Positions 44,192 to 55,142 of a DNA stretch of 64,000 nt are shown in pieces. The stretch is from Flavobacteriales bacterium (lineage in GTDB: Bacteria > Bacteroidota > Bacteroidia > Flavobacteriales > Flavobacteriaceae), in contig JAMOUV010000010.1 in the NCBI GenBank assembly GCA_027067965.1, positions 558,001 to 622,000 on the forward strand. Direction: 5' to 3'. The position numbers were made by a program, and so were the translations under genes. Numbering within the stretch: the stretch's first letter is position 1; every line of letters starts with the position of its first letter. Below the pieces are notes generated by a model. That model did no database searches. It was not told where the DNA came from and was given only the letters and a program-made list of their open reading frames with translations.

Positions 44192-46036
44192 ATGTGTGGA
44201 ATCGTAGGTTATACAGGAAAAGAACAAGCATACCCTATATTAATTAACGGTTTGAAAAAACTTGAATATCGCGGTTATGACAGTGCGGGGATTGCTTTGG
44301 AGCAAGAAAATAAAATTGTGGTTTATAAAACCAAAGGCAAGGTATCCGACTTGGAAGAAATGTTAAAAGGGAAAAATATTTCATCGCATACGGGAATCGC
44401 CCATACCCGATGGGCCACCCATGGCGAGCCCAATTCCGTGAATGCACATCCACATCTTTCTGCATCAGGAAAAATTGCCATCGTGCATAACGGTATTATT
44501 GAAAATTATGATGTATTAAAAGATACTTTGATTCAAGACGGAATAGCATTAAAAAGCGAAACCGATACCGAAATTTTGGTCAACTTCATAGAAAAGGTAA
44601 AAGAAGAAACAGGTAAAAATTTATTCGAAGCCACGCAATTGGCTCTTAAGCGGGTCATCGGGGCTTATGCCATTGTGTTGATGGATATAGATATGCCCGG
44701 CACATTGGTAGTGGCGCGTAAGGGAAGTCCGTTGGTGATCGGACTGGGAAGAGACGGCGATTATATAGTGGCATCCGATGCATCGCCCATTATCGAAAAA
44801 ACAAAGACGGTGTATTATTTGGATGATGACGAAGTGGGTATTCTCATGCCCGGCGAAGAAATGGTGATTACCACGCTGAACAACGAGCGAATCAACCCCA
44901 AACTCACCGAATTGGATTTAACGATAGAAGAATTGGAAAAGGGCGGATTCGATTATTTCATGCTCAAAGAAATATACGAACAACCCAAATCCGTTTACGA
45001 CAGCATGCGAGGTCGCATCAACACCGAGCAAAAAATTATCCGCTTGGGCGGTATAGAACCCTATGAAAATCATATCCTCGAATCCGACAGGATGATTATC
45101 GTGGGTTGCGGCACATCGTGGCATGCCGGATTGGTGGGAGAATATCTGATTGAGGAATTGGCCCGCATTCCGGTGGAAGTGGAGTACGGCTCCGAATTTC
45201 GTTATCGTAATCCCGTCATACGTCCGCGCGATGTGGTGGTGGGTATTTCCCAGTCCGGCGAAACCGCCGATACACTTGCGGCATTAAAACTTGCAAAAGA
45301 AAAAGGTGCGTTGTTATTAGGAATTTGTAATGTGGTCGGGTCGTCCATTGCGCGCGAAACCCATGCGGGCGTTTATACCCATGCCGGGCCCGAAATTGGC
45401 GTGGCTTCCACCAAAGCATTTACCGCTCAGGTTACGGTTCTGCTTCTTATGGCTCTTCGTTTGGGTTATCTTAAAGGAACCATCGACAGAGAACGCTATG
45501 AAAAATTGCTTTATGAATTGGAAAAGGCACCCGAATTAATTGAAAAAGTACTTCAAACCGACCTGCAGGTGCAACAGATTGCCCGGGTATATAAAAATGC
45601 AACCAATTTTCTTTATTTGGGCCGGGGTGTTAATTTTCCGGTGGCTTTGGAAGGTGCTTTAAAATTGAAAGAAATATCCTATATCCATGCCGAAGGTTAT
45701 CCCGCAGCCGAAATGAAGCACGGCCCCATCGCTTTGATTGACGAAAATATGCCGGTATTGGTCATAGCCACCAAAAAAGGCAATTACGATAAAATCGTTT
45801 CCAACATTCGCGAGATAAAAGCCCGTAAAGGTAAGATCATAGCCATTGTAACCGAAGGAGATAAACAAGTGGCCGAATTGGCCGATCACATTATCGAAAT
45901 TCCGGAAGCAAGCGAAGAACTTTCGCCTTTACTGGCCACCATTCCGTTACAACTTTTGGCTTATCATATTGCAGTCATGCTCGGCCGTGATGTGGATAAA
46001 CCCAGAAATTTGGCTAAGTCGGTTACAGTGGAATAG
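44192..46036 (+). CDS. glmS: Glutamine-fructose-6-phosphate aminotransferase
   Basis: Makes glucosamine-6-phosphate from fructose-6-phosphate and glutamine, the first step toward UDP-GlcNAc. It has 614 residues. The N-terminal glutaminase has the nucleophile C2 (MCGIVGYTG) with YRGYDSAGI and HTRWATHGEPN. Two SIS sugar-isomerase domains follow (about 290-430 and 460-600, with GCGTSWHAG, ISQSGETADT and the C-terminal KSVTVE). No glmS ribozyme is visible upstream. It diverges from the GlmU-like gene. Confidence 0.97.
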   Translation: MCGIVGYTGKEQAYPILINGLKKLEYRGYDSAGIALEQENKIVVYKTKGKVSDLEEMLKGKNISSHTGIAHTRWATHGEPNSVNAHPHLSASGKIAIVHNGIIENYDVLKDTLIQDGIALKSETDTEILVNFIEKVKEETGKNLFEATQLALKRVIGAYAIVLMDIDMPGTLVVARKGSPLVIGLGRDGDYIVASDASPIIEKTKTVYYLDDDEVGILMPGEEMVITTLNNERINPKLTELDLTIEELEKGGFDYFMLKEIYEQPKSVYDSMRGRINTEQKIIRLGGIEPYENHILESDRMIIVGCGTSWHAGLVGEYLIEELARIPVEVEYGSEFRYRNPVIRPRDVVVGISQSGETADTLAALKLAKEKGALLLGICNVVGSSIARETHAGVYTHAGPEIGVASTKAFTAQVTVLLLMALRLGYLKGTIDRERYEKLLYELEKAPELIEKVLQTDLQVQQIARVYKNATNFLYLGRGVNFPVALEGALKLKEISYIHAEGYPAAEMKHGPIALIDENMPVLVIATKKGNYDKIVSNIREIKARKGKIIAIVTEGDKQVAELADHIIEIPEASEELSPLLATIPLQLLAYHIAVMLGRDVDKPRNLAKSVTVE

Positions 46037-46103
46037 GATGGAGTAAATTCGGCTGTTTCGCACCGGCCGTTGCGTTTAATTTTAAAGAAAAATAGTTGCG
46101 GGT

Positions 46104-47174
46104 TTATTCGGACTTGTTGCGATTCGAAAAGGCATTCCAACCTTGTGCTTGAATTTCCACCTTTTTGCCGGCTTGAGTAATTAAAAATGCGCCGGGGTCT
46201 TCGGTAAAGTATCCGATGATGTGAAAACCGGGTACATTTTTGATTTTTTCGTAATCTTTTTGCGAAATACTAAATAGCAATTCATAATCTTCGCCGCCAT
46301 TCATCGCACCCGTTACGGGATGTATATTAAATTCTTCCAATGCTGGTACCGTTTCCGCGGCGATGGGAATTTTTTCTTCGAAAATTTCCACGCCATAACC
46401 GGATGCCCGGGTCAAATGGATCACTTCGGACGAAAGCCCGTCCGAAATATCGATCATCGAGGTAGGTAAGACGTCATGTGTTCGTAACCAGTCAATGGCA
46501 TCTTTCCGTGCTTCGGGTTTGAGTTGGCGCTCCACCACATAAGAGTAGGGTGTCAAGTCAGGTTGATGCTGTGGATTGGCTAGAAAGGTTTCCTTTTCGC
46601 GAAGCAGAATCAACAATCCGGCATAGGCGGCTCCCAAGTCGCCCGTCACGACTAACAGGTCATTGGGACGGGCTCCTTTTCGATACACTACTTTATCTTT
46701 TTCGGTATAGCCGATGGCCGTGCCCGATAGAATCATCCCTTTTTGGGACGACACGGTATCGCCACCTACAATGTCCACACCATAGCGGCGAGCGGCCATT
46801 TTAAGTCCGGTATAAAATTCTTCCAATGCTTCGGGCGTAAAGCGGTTTGATACTGCAATATCGATCAATAATTGGCCGGGATAGCCGTTCATGGCATAAA
46901 CATCTGAAAAATTTACCACGGCGGTTTTGTATCCCAAGTGTTTTAAGGGAAAATAACTCAAATCGAAGTGGACGTTTTCCACTAACATGTCCGAGGTCAC
47001 TAAAGTTAATTTTTCCTTGGCATCCAATACGGCTGCATCGTCACCGATGGCTTTGACGGTGGTTTCGTTTTGTATCGATATATCCGAAGTCAAATATTCA
47101 ATTAAGCCGAATTCTCCCATGTCCGCTATACTTTCCGGCGGCCGGTTTTGTTTCTGTCCGTTTTGTTCATTCAT
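46104..47174 (-). CDS. thiL: Thiamine-phosphate kinase
   Basis: Phosphorylates thiamine monophosphate to thiamine diphosphate, the last step of vitamin B1 synthesis. It has 356 residues of the AIR-synthase-like fold. Metal- and nucleotide-binding motifs are AIGDDAAVLD (about 42-51), TSDMLVENVHFD, VVNFSDVYAMNG, GGDTVSS and MIDISDGLSSEV. An N-terminal Gln/Asn-rich tail precedes the core. It overlaps the thioredoxin-like gene by 8 bp on the same strand. No TPP riboswitch is visible. Confidence 0.96.
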   Translation of the reverse strand: MNEQNGQKQNRPPESIADMGEFGLIEYLTSDISIQNETTVKAIGDDAAVLDAKEKLTLVTSDMLVENVHFDLSYFPLKHLGYKTAVVNFSDVYAMNGYPGQLLIDIAVSNRFTPEALEEFYTGLKMAARRYGVDIVGGDTVSSQKGMILSGTAIGYTEKDKVVYRKGARPNDLLVVTGDLGAAYAGLLILLREKETFLANPQHQPDLTPYSYVVERQLKPEARKDAIDWLRTHDVLPTSMIDISDGLSSEVIHLTRASGYGVEIFEEKIPIAAETVPALEEFNIHPVTGAMNGGEDYELLFSISQKDYEKIKNVPGFHIIGYFTEDPGAFLITQAGKKVEIQAQGWNAFSNRNKSE

Positions 47175-48525
47175 GATTTAAAAAATATTGTAGGATGCTT
47201 TGTATTTTTTTAGTCTCGGGCGTTTTTTCGAGTATTTCGAAATTTTTATTTACAAGAAAATATGTCGGGGTGTATTCTACAAAATATTTCATGGCCATTT
47301 CCGTATTTTTTTGTCCCGTGACATAAGCGTTTTTCCAATTTTTAAACGGTTTGGAAAATGCTTTCCATTGTTCGGGATTTTCTTCCAATCCGATGGCCAC
47401 CACCTGAAGTTTGCCGGTATATTTTTCATTAATCATTTGATAAACCATTGGAATTTGCTTGCGACAATGCGGGCAGTCGGAACTGTAAAAAATAATTAAG
47501 GTATAATTCGCGTCGGGGTCGAATTTTATGCCGGTCGAATTGCTTAAATATGTTTTATCGAATTTGCGTCCTCTTACGGGAAAGCGGTTTTTCGAAATTT
47601 GTTCGATAAATTCGTTTTGATTTAGGCCGGGCGGAAGAGATTGATATAATTTTTTCAAGTAGTCGAAAACCCTATCATCTTCCATAGCGAACATAATGAG
47701 CAAGGTTTTCAGGAAAGATGTCCGGGTGGGTAAGTATTGAAGCCGGTCGAATACGGTTTTTAATCGCCGGATATAAGCATCCGACTTTTCTTTACCGTAG
47801 CCGTGAATCGGTATTTTAAATAAATATTCTTGCACCCGGTCAAACAGGACATTGGAATGATACAAAACCGTGTCGTTCAGGTCTATTTCGTCGAAATAAT
47901 GTTGCAAAGCGTAATCCACGTATTCTTTGCGTGATTTTTTCAAACTATCGGGCAGTACTCTTTTTCTGGCTTTGATAAAGTGCCAAAGCATCTCATCTTG
48001 ATGGGCTTTCAGGATGCTATCGGTATGGCGGTCATATTCCGCTTTGAACTCGAGATATTTCGTTTGAAGTCCGGGATCGGCATTTTTTTCATATTCTCGC
48101 TTGAAATCAATTAATTTTCGGATGACTTGGCGGCTATGAAGCAGATAATCGTAATAAATCCGGTTGGTTTTCGATTGTACAACTTCGATTTGTAAAGGAT
48201 TTTGCGGATTGAATTTGATGTCCACATCTTCGCCGGTATGGATAAACCGGATTCCTGGCAAATGCTGCGTGTCGTATTGGAGGGCATATTCGCCATGGGG
48301 CAATCCGCCGGCGATAAATTTACCTCCTTCGGGCGGAATGCTGTCCAATGCCATGACATAAAACATTTCGGCTCCTTCGAGTTTTTGCAATATCATCCAT
48401 TTGACCGGATAATAATGAGAAGTGGATTGGAAATGAAGTTGTTGAGCCGCATACCGTTGAGAGAAGAATAAAAATAATACCGAAAAAAATAGAGGTATAA
48501 CCGGAATATGTTTGTGATGCTTCAT
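47167..48525 (-). CDS. Exported thioredoxin-like protein
   Basis: A 452-residue periplasmic protein. It has a signal peptide (KHIPVIPLFFSVLFLFFSQ), a DUF4369/DUF5106-like N-terminal region (about 30-310) and a C-terminal thioredoxin fold with the active site CPHC (YSSDCPHCRKQIP, about 353-365) and a cis-proline loop YTPTYFL. It probably reduces disulfides or guides cytochrome c maturation in the manner of ResA/TlpA, but the partner is unknown. It is coupled to thiL by an 8-bp overlap, with no obvious functional link. Confidence 0.87.
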   Translation of the reverse strand: MKHHKHIPVIPLFFSVLFLFFSQRYAAQQLHFQSTSHYYPVKWMILQKLEGAEMFYVMALDSIPPEGGKFIAGGLPHGEYALQYDTQHLPGIRFIHTGEDVDIKFNPQNPLQIEVVQSKTNRIYYDYLLHSRQVIRKLIDFKREYEKNADPGLQTKYLEFKAEYDRHTDSILKAHQDEMLWHFIKARKRVLPDSLKKSRKEYVDYALQHYFDEIDLNDTVLYHSNVLFDRVQEYLFKIPIHGYGKEKSDAYIRRLKTVFDRLQYLPTRTSFLKTLLIMFAMEDDRVFDYLKKLYQSLPPGLNQNEFIEQISKNRFPVRGRKFDKTYLSNSTGIKFDPDANYTLIIFYSSDCPHCRKQIPMVYQMINEKYTGKLQVVAIGLEENPEQWKAFSKPFKNWKNAYVTGQKNTEMAMKYFVEYTPTYFLVNKNFEILEKTPETKKIQSILQYFLNHE

Positions 48526-48553
48526 ATATTCATGTTTTTTGAATAGGTGATTA

Positions 48554-49018
48554 TTACCCGTTTTCGTTCAAAAACCTTACCAATTTTTCATCGACCTTTT
48601 CAAAAATCTTTCGCCAATCATCAGGGACGGCGATACTTTTTTCTTCAAGGAAATTATAAGCCACCAATACCGAATAGGCCACGGCTACCGGTTCCTTGCC
48701 ATTGGTAATTAAATTTACAAAGGTAACGCTTCTATTTCCTATTTTTCCGACACCCGTGTAAATATGCACATCGTCAAATAGAAAAAGCGGCCTAAGGTAT
48801 ACGATATGATTGGTGCCCAAAATAAATCCGCGAGATTTCCAGTCAATCATTCCGTCCAGATAACGTTTCATATAATCCAAACGACCGAACTCCATATAGG
48901 AAGGATAGACCGAATTGTTTACATGATTAAAAGTATCCAAATCACGATATCTCACTTTCAACCGGGCATGCGATTGAAACAGATCGGTGCGAAGTTGCTT
49001 GAGCAAGCGGTCATCCAT
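48554..49018 (-). CDS. Acyl-CoA thioesterase (4HBT/YbgC type)
   Basis: A 154-residue hotdog-fold protein. The active-site stretch RYRDLDTFNHVNNSVY holds the aspartate-x-x-x-histidine pattern of 4-hydroxybenzoyl-CoA thioesterase-like enzymes. It should hydrolyse acyl-CoA thioesters in the cytoplasm; substrate chain length is not predictable. It ends 28 bp upstream of the thioredoxin-like gene start and may be the first gene of that unit. Confidence 0.9.
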   Translation of the reverse strand: MDDRLLKQLRTDLFQSHARLKVRYRDLDTFNHVNNSVYPSYMEFGRLDYMKRYLDGMIDWKSRGFILGTNHIVYLRPLFLFDDVHIYTGVGKIGNRSVTFVNLITNGKEPVAVAYSVLVAYNFLEEKSIAVPDDWRKIFEKVDEKLVRFLNENG

Positions 49019-49266
49019 TCATTTAAAATTTTTTGTATGTAAAAATAAGCGTTATGTTTTGATAAAAAAAGAAATTTGCCGGAGATTTTTTGCAAAAAAG
49101 AATGAGGAATGGAGTTTTCGGTTATGTTAAAATTAGATTTTTCTACGATTTTCAAGTAAATGGCATAAAACTTGAGACCGGAAAGAGAGACAGACCGAAT
49201 GTGAAAAGAAAATTAGGCGTAAATTGTAGGAGAAATATTACCGGCGTTTCATATAAAATCAGAAAA

Positions 49267-49662
49267 ATGAAAAAAATCTATCTGTTATTATTTTTGTTTT
49301 CGGCAAGCATTTTAACCGCTCAGGAAATTGAGTTGGAAGACGGCGTTTTGTATTTGGATGACAAGGCGTGTTTAAAAATAAATTCATTGGGGATGAATAG
49401 TTATGAAATTATTTCTTTGGACGGAAAAAACAGCGTGATTGTCAAAACTTTTACCACTCAAAAAAAATACGTGCCGGAATTTCAAACGAAATTATTTTTT
49501 ATCGGCCCTGATGAAGCGGCCACATTTTCGGCCAAGGGTATGTATAGCAAAAAAACCATTGCCGCTTTATTAATTCGATCCGGGGTGGTGGACCCCGAAA
49601 ATTGCACTTTTCATTGGGATAAACTCGAAAGACTGCGGATTTTGTTTAATGAAGAAGAATAA
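49267..49662 (+). CDS. Small exported protein, function unknown
   Basis: A 131-residue protein with a clear signal peptide (MKKIYLLLFLFSASILTAQ). Its mature part (EIELEDGVLYLDDKACLKI...) is acidic and beta-rich. I do not recognise the family. The open frame continues upstream to 49090, but that part is basic and not protein-like, so the ATG at 49267 before the signal peptide is the start. It stands alone between convergent and divergent neighbours. Confidence 0.72.
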   Translation: MKKIYLLLFLFSASILTAQEIELEDGVLYLDDKACLKINSLGMNSYEIISLDGKNSVIVKTFTTQKKYVPEFQTKLFFIGPDEAATFSAKGMYSKKTIAALLIRSGVVDPENCTFHWDKLERLRILFNEEE

Positions 49663-49709
49663 ATTTATCCCTACTAAAAGCATTTGGAATAGCAAGATCC
49701 TCTGTTAAA

Positions 49710-51359
<1,650 letters not shown>

Positions 51360-51403
51360 TTACGAAAAAACAACATATCCTCCTTCGGATAATACTTAAA
51401 TAA

Positions 51404-51425
51404 AAGCGCCCGCTAAGGGGCGCTT
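51404..51425 (-). terminator. Terminator of the outer-membrane barrel gene
   Basis: AAGCGCCC (51404-51411) pairs with GGGCGCTT (51418-51425) around a 6-nt loop. On the minus strand it is followed by TTTATTTAAG, 27 bp after the stop at 51452. Confidence 0.7.
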
Positions 51426-51451
51426 GAAAATAATTTCAACACAAGATCAGT

Positions 51452-52210
51452 TTATTTTATCCAGTAAGTTAAACTAACCGATAAGGTTCGGAAGTTAATT
51501 GAGGGATATGTGCCGGAATGACCACCCGAATCATCGAATTTAAACAAACTGCTACCTTTTAGATCTTGGGCTAGTTTATTTAAATCGGCCAAACCAATTT
51601 CATATTTTACATCGAGGGCAAGTTCGGGCGTCATGTCGTAACTTAAACCTCCCGTAATACCGAAATCCCAGGGATTTACTACCATTACCTGTTGGGCCAA
51701 GTCATTGGCATCCACATCACCGGTGGCAGGAATAATTTCATATTCTTCAACTTGAGTGGGGATATTATCGCCACTTTTGGTCAGAATGGCTTTACCCATT
51801 TGCCAATATGACATATAGGGGCCCAAATGAATACCGAAGTTTCGGAAGGGGAGAAATTCCGTATCGAAATTGAACCGAAACATATTGCCCAGCACGTCCA
51901 ATTTTTCTTTTATGTCTTGTTTGGAAGGTAATCTGTCGGGAATGACGAATCTTTTTTGAACAAAGTCCAAATTGCCGTTGAACCGAAACCAATTCATTAA
52001 ATTATATTGGGTAACCAAGCCGGCCTGATAGCCCCAACCTTGTTTGGGTAAGTCTTTCAGATTATTAAAATCAACGGTTACATTCGAGCCGGTTGCGCCT
52101 GCATGAATACCAATTCTGAATTTCGGGATGGTGGGGAGCGAAATACTACTTTCTTGTGCCAATATGCTTCCCGAAAATAATAGTACCAATAAAATCACTA
52201 AATTTTTCAT
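51452..52210 (-). CDS. Outer-membrane beta-barrel protein
   Basis: A 252-residue protein with a signal peptide (KNLVILLVLLFSGSILAQ) and about eight amphipathic strands, ending RTLSVSLTYWIK with an aromatic near the C terminus, as outer-membrane barrels do. It belongs to the broad PorT/OmpA-like barrel families of Bacteroidota, but its role is unknown. The ATG at 52210 is preferred to 52246. It is preceded by a 442-bp AT-rich gap. Confidence 0.82.
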   Translation of the reverse strand: MKNLVILLVLLFSGSILAQESSISLPTIPKFRIGIHAGATGSNVTVDFNNLKDLPKQGWGYQAGLVTQYNLMNWFRFNGNLDFVQKRFVIPDRLPSKQDIKEKLDVLGNMFRFNFDTEFLPFRNFGIHLGPYMSYWQMGKAILTKSGDNIPTQVEEYEIIPATGDVDANDLAQQVMVVNPWDFGITGGLSYDMTPELALDVKYEIGLADLNKLAQDLKGSSLFKFDDSGGHSGTYPSINFRTLSVSLTYWIK

Positions 52211-52652
52211 AGTTTTAATTTTTTGATTACACGAATAATTTTTCAAAAATTATACCGTAAAGATAAAAAATAAAACATAATTCAATAAATTATGACTTTT
52301 GTTCAATTAATAATAATTTTTATTCCATAAATAAGAAAAAACGCATATTTTGCCGTTTGGAATAGGTTATTTATAAAGGAATTCATTTGTCGAAAGTGAG
52401 GGGAAGCAATAATCTTAAATCAATTTGTCGTTTTATTCAAAGATTAAAAAAATAAGATATTTTCGGATTAAATATTGATTTGTTATTATGATTTCAAATA
52501 CCGGTTTTATACAAATGAATCATAATTTTTATACTTTCTTCTCCGTAAGTAATCATATAGGAAATAAAGAAGGATAAATTAAAAACCGGGAAAATAATTT
52601 AAAAAAAAAGAGACCCAAGCAGGTCTCTTTAATTTGTTCCGGAAATATTCTA
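52211..52652. other. 442-bp AT-rich intergenic gap
   Basis: This gap lies between the barrel gene and the RRM gene, both leftward. It is strongly AT-rich with no plausible gene. It contains the terminator of the RRM gene (52605-52632) and a 9-bp hairpin (ATTATGATT 52485-52493 with AATCATAAT 52518-52526). TATCTTTA on the minus strand around 52259-52266 is a near match to the -7 box and could serve the barrel gene. Confidence 0.55.
52605..52632 (-). terminator. Terminator of the RRM gene
   Basis: AAAGAGACC (52607-52615) pairs with GGTCTCTTT (52622-52630). On the minus strand a long T run follows. It starts about 20 bp after the stop at 52653. Confidence 0.88.
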
Positions 52653-52901
52653 CTAATATTCTCTCGGTTTTGCTTCGTTTACACGCAAGTTTCTTCCGTC
52701 CACTTCGGCTTCGTTGAGTTCCGCCACTGCTTTTTTTGCTTCTTCTTCATTCGGCATTTCTACAAAACCGAAACCTTTACTACGTCCTGAAAACTTGTCA
52801 GTGATAATTTTTACGGATTCTACCGTTCCGTATTCTTCAAAGATGTTTTTTAAATCTTCTTCGCTTAAGCGATAAGGGATGTTCCCTACATAAATGTTCA
52901 T
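52653..52901 (-). CDS. RRM RNA-binding protein
   Basis: An 82-residue single RNA-recognition motif: RNP2 is IYVGNI (3-8), RNP1 is KGFGFVEM (about 42-49). These small proteins are abundant in Bacteroidota, where most species lack Hfq, and are thought to bind single-stranded RNA and affect mRNA or small-RNA function. The gene is monocistronic, with its own -7 box and a strong terminator. Confidence 0.93.
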   Translation of the reverse strand: MNIYVGNIPYRLSEEDLKNIFEEYGTVESVKIITDKFSGRSKGFGFVEMPNEEEAKKAVAELNEAEVDGRNLRVNEAKPREY

Positions 52902-52930
52902 AATACAAAAAATAAATAATTAATAATGTT

Positions 52931-52938
52931 CAAAGGTA
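52931..52938 (-). promoter_or_regulatory. -7 box for the RRM gene
   Basis: CAAAGGTA reads TACCTTTG on the minus strand, 29 bp upstream of the ATG at 52901. Confidence 0.5.
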
Positions 52939-53111
52939 AGTTAAATTATCCACATAAAAAAACCGGGCATGCTTATTCCTACGGGTTGATTTAAATATGA
53001 AATGCGGATAAGGAAACGAGGAGGGAGATTCATTCAAGGATAGTTTGAGTTGTATTTAAGTTGCCTTTTCGGTTAAAGATTTTTTTTATCCGGTATGTTT
53101 GTGAAATAAAA

Positions 53112-53133
53112 AAAGAGACCCGAAGGTCTCTTT
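53112..53133 (-). terminator. UUCG-loop terminator of the LolA-like operon
   Basis: AAAGAGACC (53112-53120) pairs with GGTCTCTTT (53125-53133). On the minus strand the loop is TTCG closed by a C-G pair, a very stable tetraloop, followed by TTTTTATTTC. The stem arms are identical to those of the terminator at 52605. Confidence 0.88.
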
Positions 53134-53156
53134 GTGAATTATGAGTGATTAAGATT

Positions 53157-53861
53157 TTATTCGGGAATGGTAAATGCACTTTGGTCGATTTTGGAAGGAT
53201 CGGGATTAACAATCACTTCGGTTAAAGTGGCTTTGGAAATTTCCTGATCGCCCAATTTGGTAATAATAACTTTAGGGAATTTTACGCCTTTTGTTTCCAC
53301 ATATTCGGCAATTTCCAAAGTGATCGGACCTTGTTCGGATTCTACCATCATATATTTCACCAAGTGTGTTTTGGGATCGAAATAAACCTTGGCGGTGGAA
53401 TTTTCATCTTTTATTTCGATGACTTCATATTTCTTTCCATTCATTTCTTCTTGCCCGAGGTATTTTATCTCTTTGTGTTTCATAAGGGCGGTGGTGACAT
53501 CGCCATAAAGTTCTTTGCTGGATTCAGAGAATTTTTTTGCGGTTTCTTCGTCCATTTCGTCATATCCCATGCTTTGCATATTCATGGTGTAACCCTTTCC
53601 GTCTTTAATGCCGTAAACGTTCATTTGCATGCCCATCATATTCATTTTCATGTAACCGTCACCCTTAATATTTTGATAGGTTTCAAATTCCAATTCTTGT
53701 CCCATTTGGCTGATATTGCCTTTTTTCAATATGGATTTAATGGAAGATAATTTTTCTTTTCCACCGATGGCGTCGATGTATTGCTCAATCAATTTTTCAC
53801 CCTTTTGGGCAAACGTCATGCTGGCCACAAATACTAAAATAATGCTTAAAATGTTTTTCAT
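53157..53861 (-). CDS. LolA-like exported protein
   Basis: A 234-residue periplasmic protein with a signal peptide (KNILSIILVFVASMTFAQ). The start of the mature part (EKLIEQYIDAIGGKEKLSSIKSIL) is typical of LolA-like outer-membrane lipoprotein-sorting relatives found in Bacteroidota. The beta-rich rest includes KVYFDPKTHLVKYM, which recurs as a similar pattern in the preceding gene. Residues 55-85 are methionine-rich. A true LolA role is uncertain. It is the last gene of a four-gene unit ending at a UUCG terminator. Confidence 0.8.
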   Translation of the reverse strand: MKNILSIILVFVASMTFAQKGEKLIEQYIDAIGGKEKLSSIKSILKKGNISQMGQELEFETYQNIKGDGYMKMNMMGMQMNVYGIKDGKGYTMNMQSMGYDEMDEETAKKFSESSKELYGDVTTALMKHKEIKYLGQEEMNGKKYEVIEIKDENSTAKVYFDPKTHLVKYMMVESEQGPITLEIAEYVETKGVKFPKVIITKLGDQEISKATLTEVIVNPDPSKIDQSAFTIPE

Positions 53862-53865
53862 GTGT

Positions 53866-54651
53866 TTAAAATTTTTGTTTTTCAATATAATTAATTTTTA
53901 TTTGTTTCCAAATTACTTTAAATGGCTGGGGATTCTTTTCTTTTTTTACTATCCAATAGTGTGCCAAATAGATATTTTCTACCGGTCGAAAATCCATAAA
54001 ATCGATTCGGAATATCATTTTGCCGTCAGGTTCCCATTTTTCCAAACGTATTAAATAATGATGGGTTTTATCAAAAAAGAAATGCCATTTTGTTCCTTGA
54101 TAAGTAGTGGAGAATGCATCCACATCTCTTCCGTCCAAATTTTTAAAATCGAGAAGTTTTACGAATTCCGTTTCGGGATGGTATTTAAATAGATAAAAAG
54201 GCAGAAATATCCAATCGCTTTTCAGATGAAAATCAAGTGTTTTCTGCTCCTCGTAATTCAGTTTTTCATAGTTGATTCCCGTCCATTTTGCTTTTTTAGC
54301 CGGGGTGTAGATTACGGGAAAAATTTGTCTGCCGGCATAAGTGGTTTTTACCCATAGGGTATGATTCCGCTGATGGTAGTATTTTACAAAAACTTTTTTT
54401 CCTTGATCGATTACCGTTCCCGAATAGGATAAGGAATTAATTTTTTCGGTTCCGCCGGGTGCAAGGGCATGTTCATAGGCGGACATTAAATTACTTAGTT
54501 CATTGCGTTTTAATTTTTCGTAATGTGTTTGATGAGTGCGGTTGGTATTTTGATCGCGTGTAATAATATTTTTTTTCGACTTACAAGAAATCGAAAATAT
54601 CAATATGCCGGTCAGGAGGATGCTAAAACGAAAAATAAATTTTAATTTCAA
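53866..54651 (-). CDS. Predicted lipoprotein, LolA-like fold
   Basis: A 261-residue lipoprotein with signal peptide and lipobox FSISC (C23), then a Lys/Thr-rich spacer. The fold resembles the downstream LolA-like gene, with KWHFFFDKTHHYLIRLEKW matching its KVYFDPKTHLVKYM pattern, so the two may be distant paralogues. The start is the TTG at 54651, one base after the TerB stop; no ATG is available before the signal peptide. Function unknown. Confidence 0.72.
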   Translation of the reverse strand: MKLKFIFRFSILLTGILIFSISCKSKKNIITRDQNTNRTHQTHYEKLKRNELSNLMSAYEHALAPGGTEKINSLSYSGTVIDQGKKVFVKYYHQRNHTLWVKTTYAGRQIFPVIYTPAKKAKWTGINYEKLNYEEQKTLDFHLKSDWIFLPFYLFKYHPETEFVKLLDFKNLDGRDVDAFSTTYQGTKWHFFFDKTHHYLIRLEKWEPDGKMIFRIDFMDFRPVENIYLAHYWIVKKEKNPQPFKVIWKQIKINYIEKQKF

Positions 54652-54652
54652 A

Positions 54653-55096
54653 TCAATTTTTATGTAATACGATTTCGGTAATTATTTTATTAAATTCTTC
54701 TTTGGAGATACCTTTTTTAAATGCTTCCAAAGCGGCCTTGTAAATGCGTTCGGTCTTTTTAACGGGGAAGCCGAGACTAACGGTTACCCGGTGAAGTAAC
54801 CGGCTTTCTTTTTCGTCCAGTTTTCCGTCGGAGAAAGCCAATTTCCATAAATTATATAATTGATCGATACGCTCGTCCAGGGAAAAAGGTGTTTCCAATA
54901 CATATTCCCGGTAATGTTTTTTCAAATATTTCAATGCATCTCTATCTAAAAAACCGAAACTATCGGCTACTTTTTCTATAACTTTCCATTCATTTTCGTC
55001 TATTTTACCGTCCACTTCCGATAATCTGATTAGTGTGGCCAATAGAGAAATTCTTTGTCGGTATTCTGCGTTTGCCAGGGCGTTTAAAATGCTCAT
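54653..55096 (-). CDS. TerB-like protein
   Basis: A 147-residue soluble all-helical protein of the TerB/tellurite-resistance fold. The repeated acidic segments LATLIRLSEVDGKIDENEW and LWKLAFSDGKLDEKES are the conserved metal-binding-like elements. TerB-like domains occur in stress and membrane-associated complexes. No ter partner genes are nearby, so tellurite resistance should not be assumed. It is in the same unit as the two LolA-like genes. Confidence 0.85.
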   Translation of the reverse strand: MSILNALANAEYRQRISLLATLIRLSEVDGKIDENEWKVIEKVADSFGFLDRDALKYLKKHYREYVLETPFSLDERIDQLYNLWKLAFSDGKLDEKESRLLHRVTVSLGFPVKKTERIYKAALEAFKKGISKEEFNKIITEIVLHKN

Positions 55097-55142
55097 CGTA
55101 TTTTGATTTTCGCAAATTTACGTATAATTTTCATTGGTATTT

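Noticed and set aside
47175-47300. TPP riboswitch near thiL
   Set aside because: The thiL start lies inside the upstream coding region and no TPP-box pattern is visible.
49090-49266. N-terminal extension of the small exported protein
   Set aside because: The extension would bury the signal peptide that begins at 49267.
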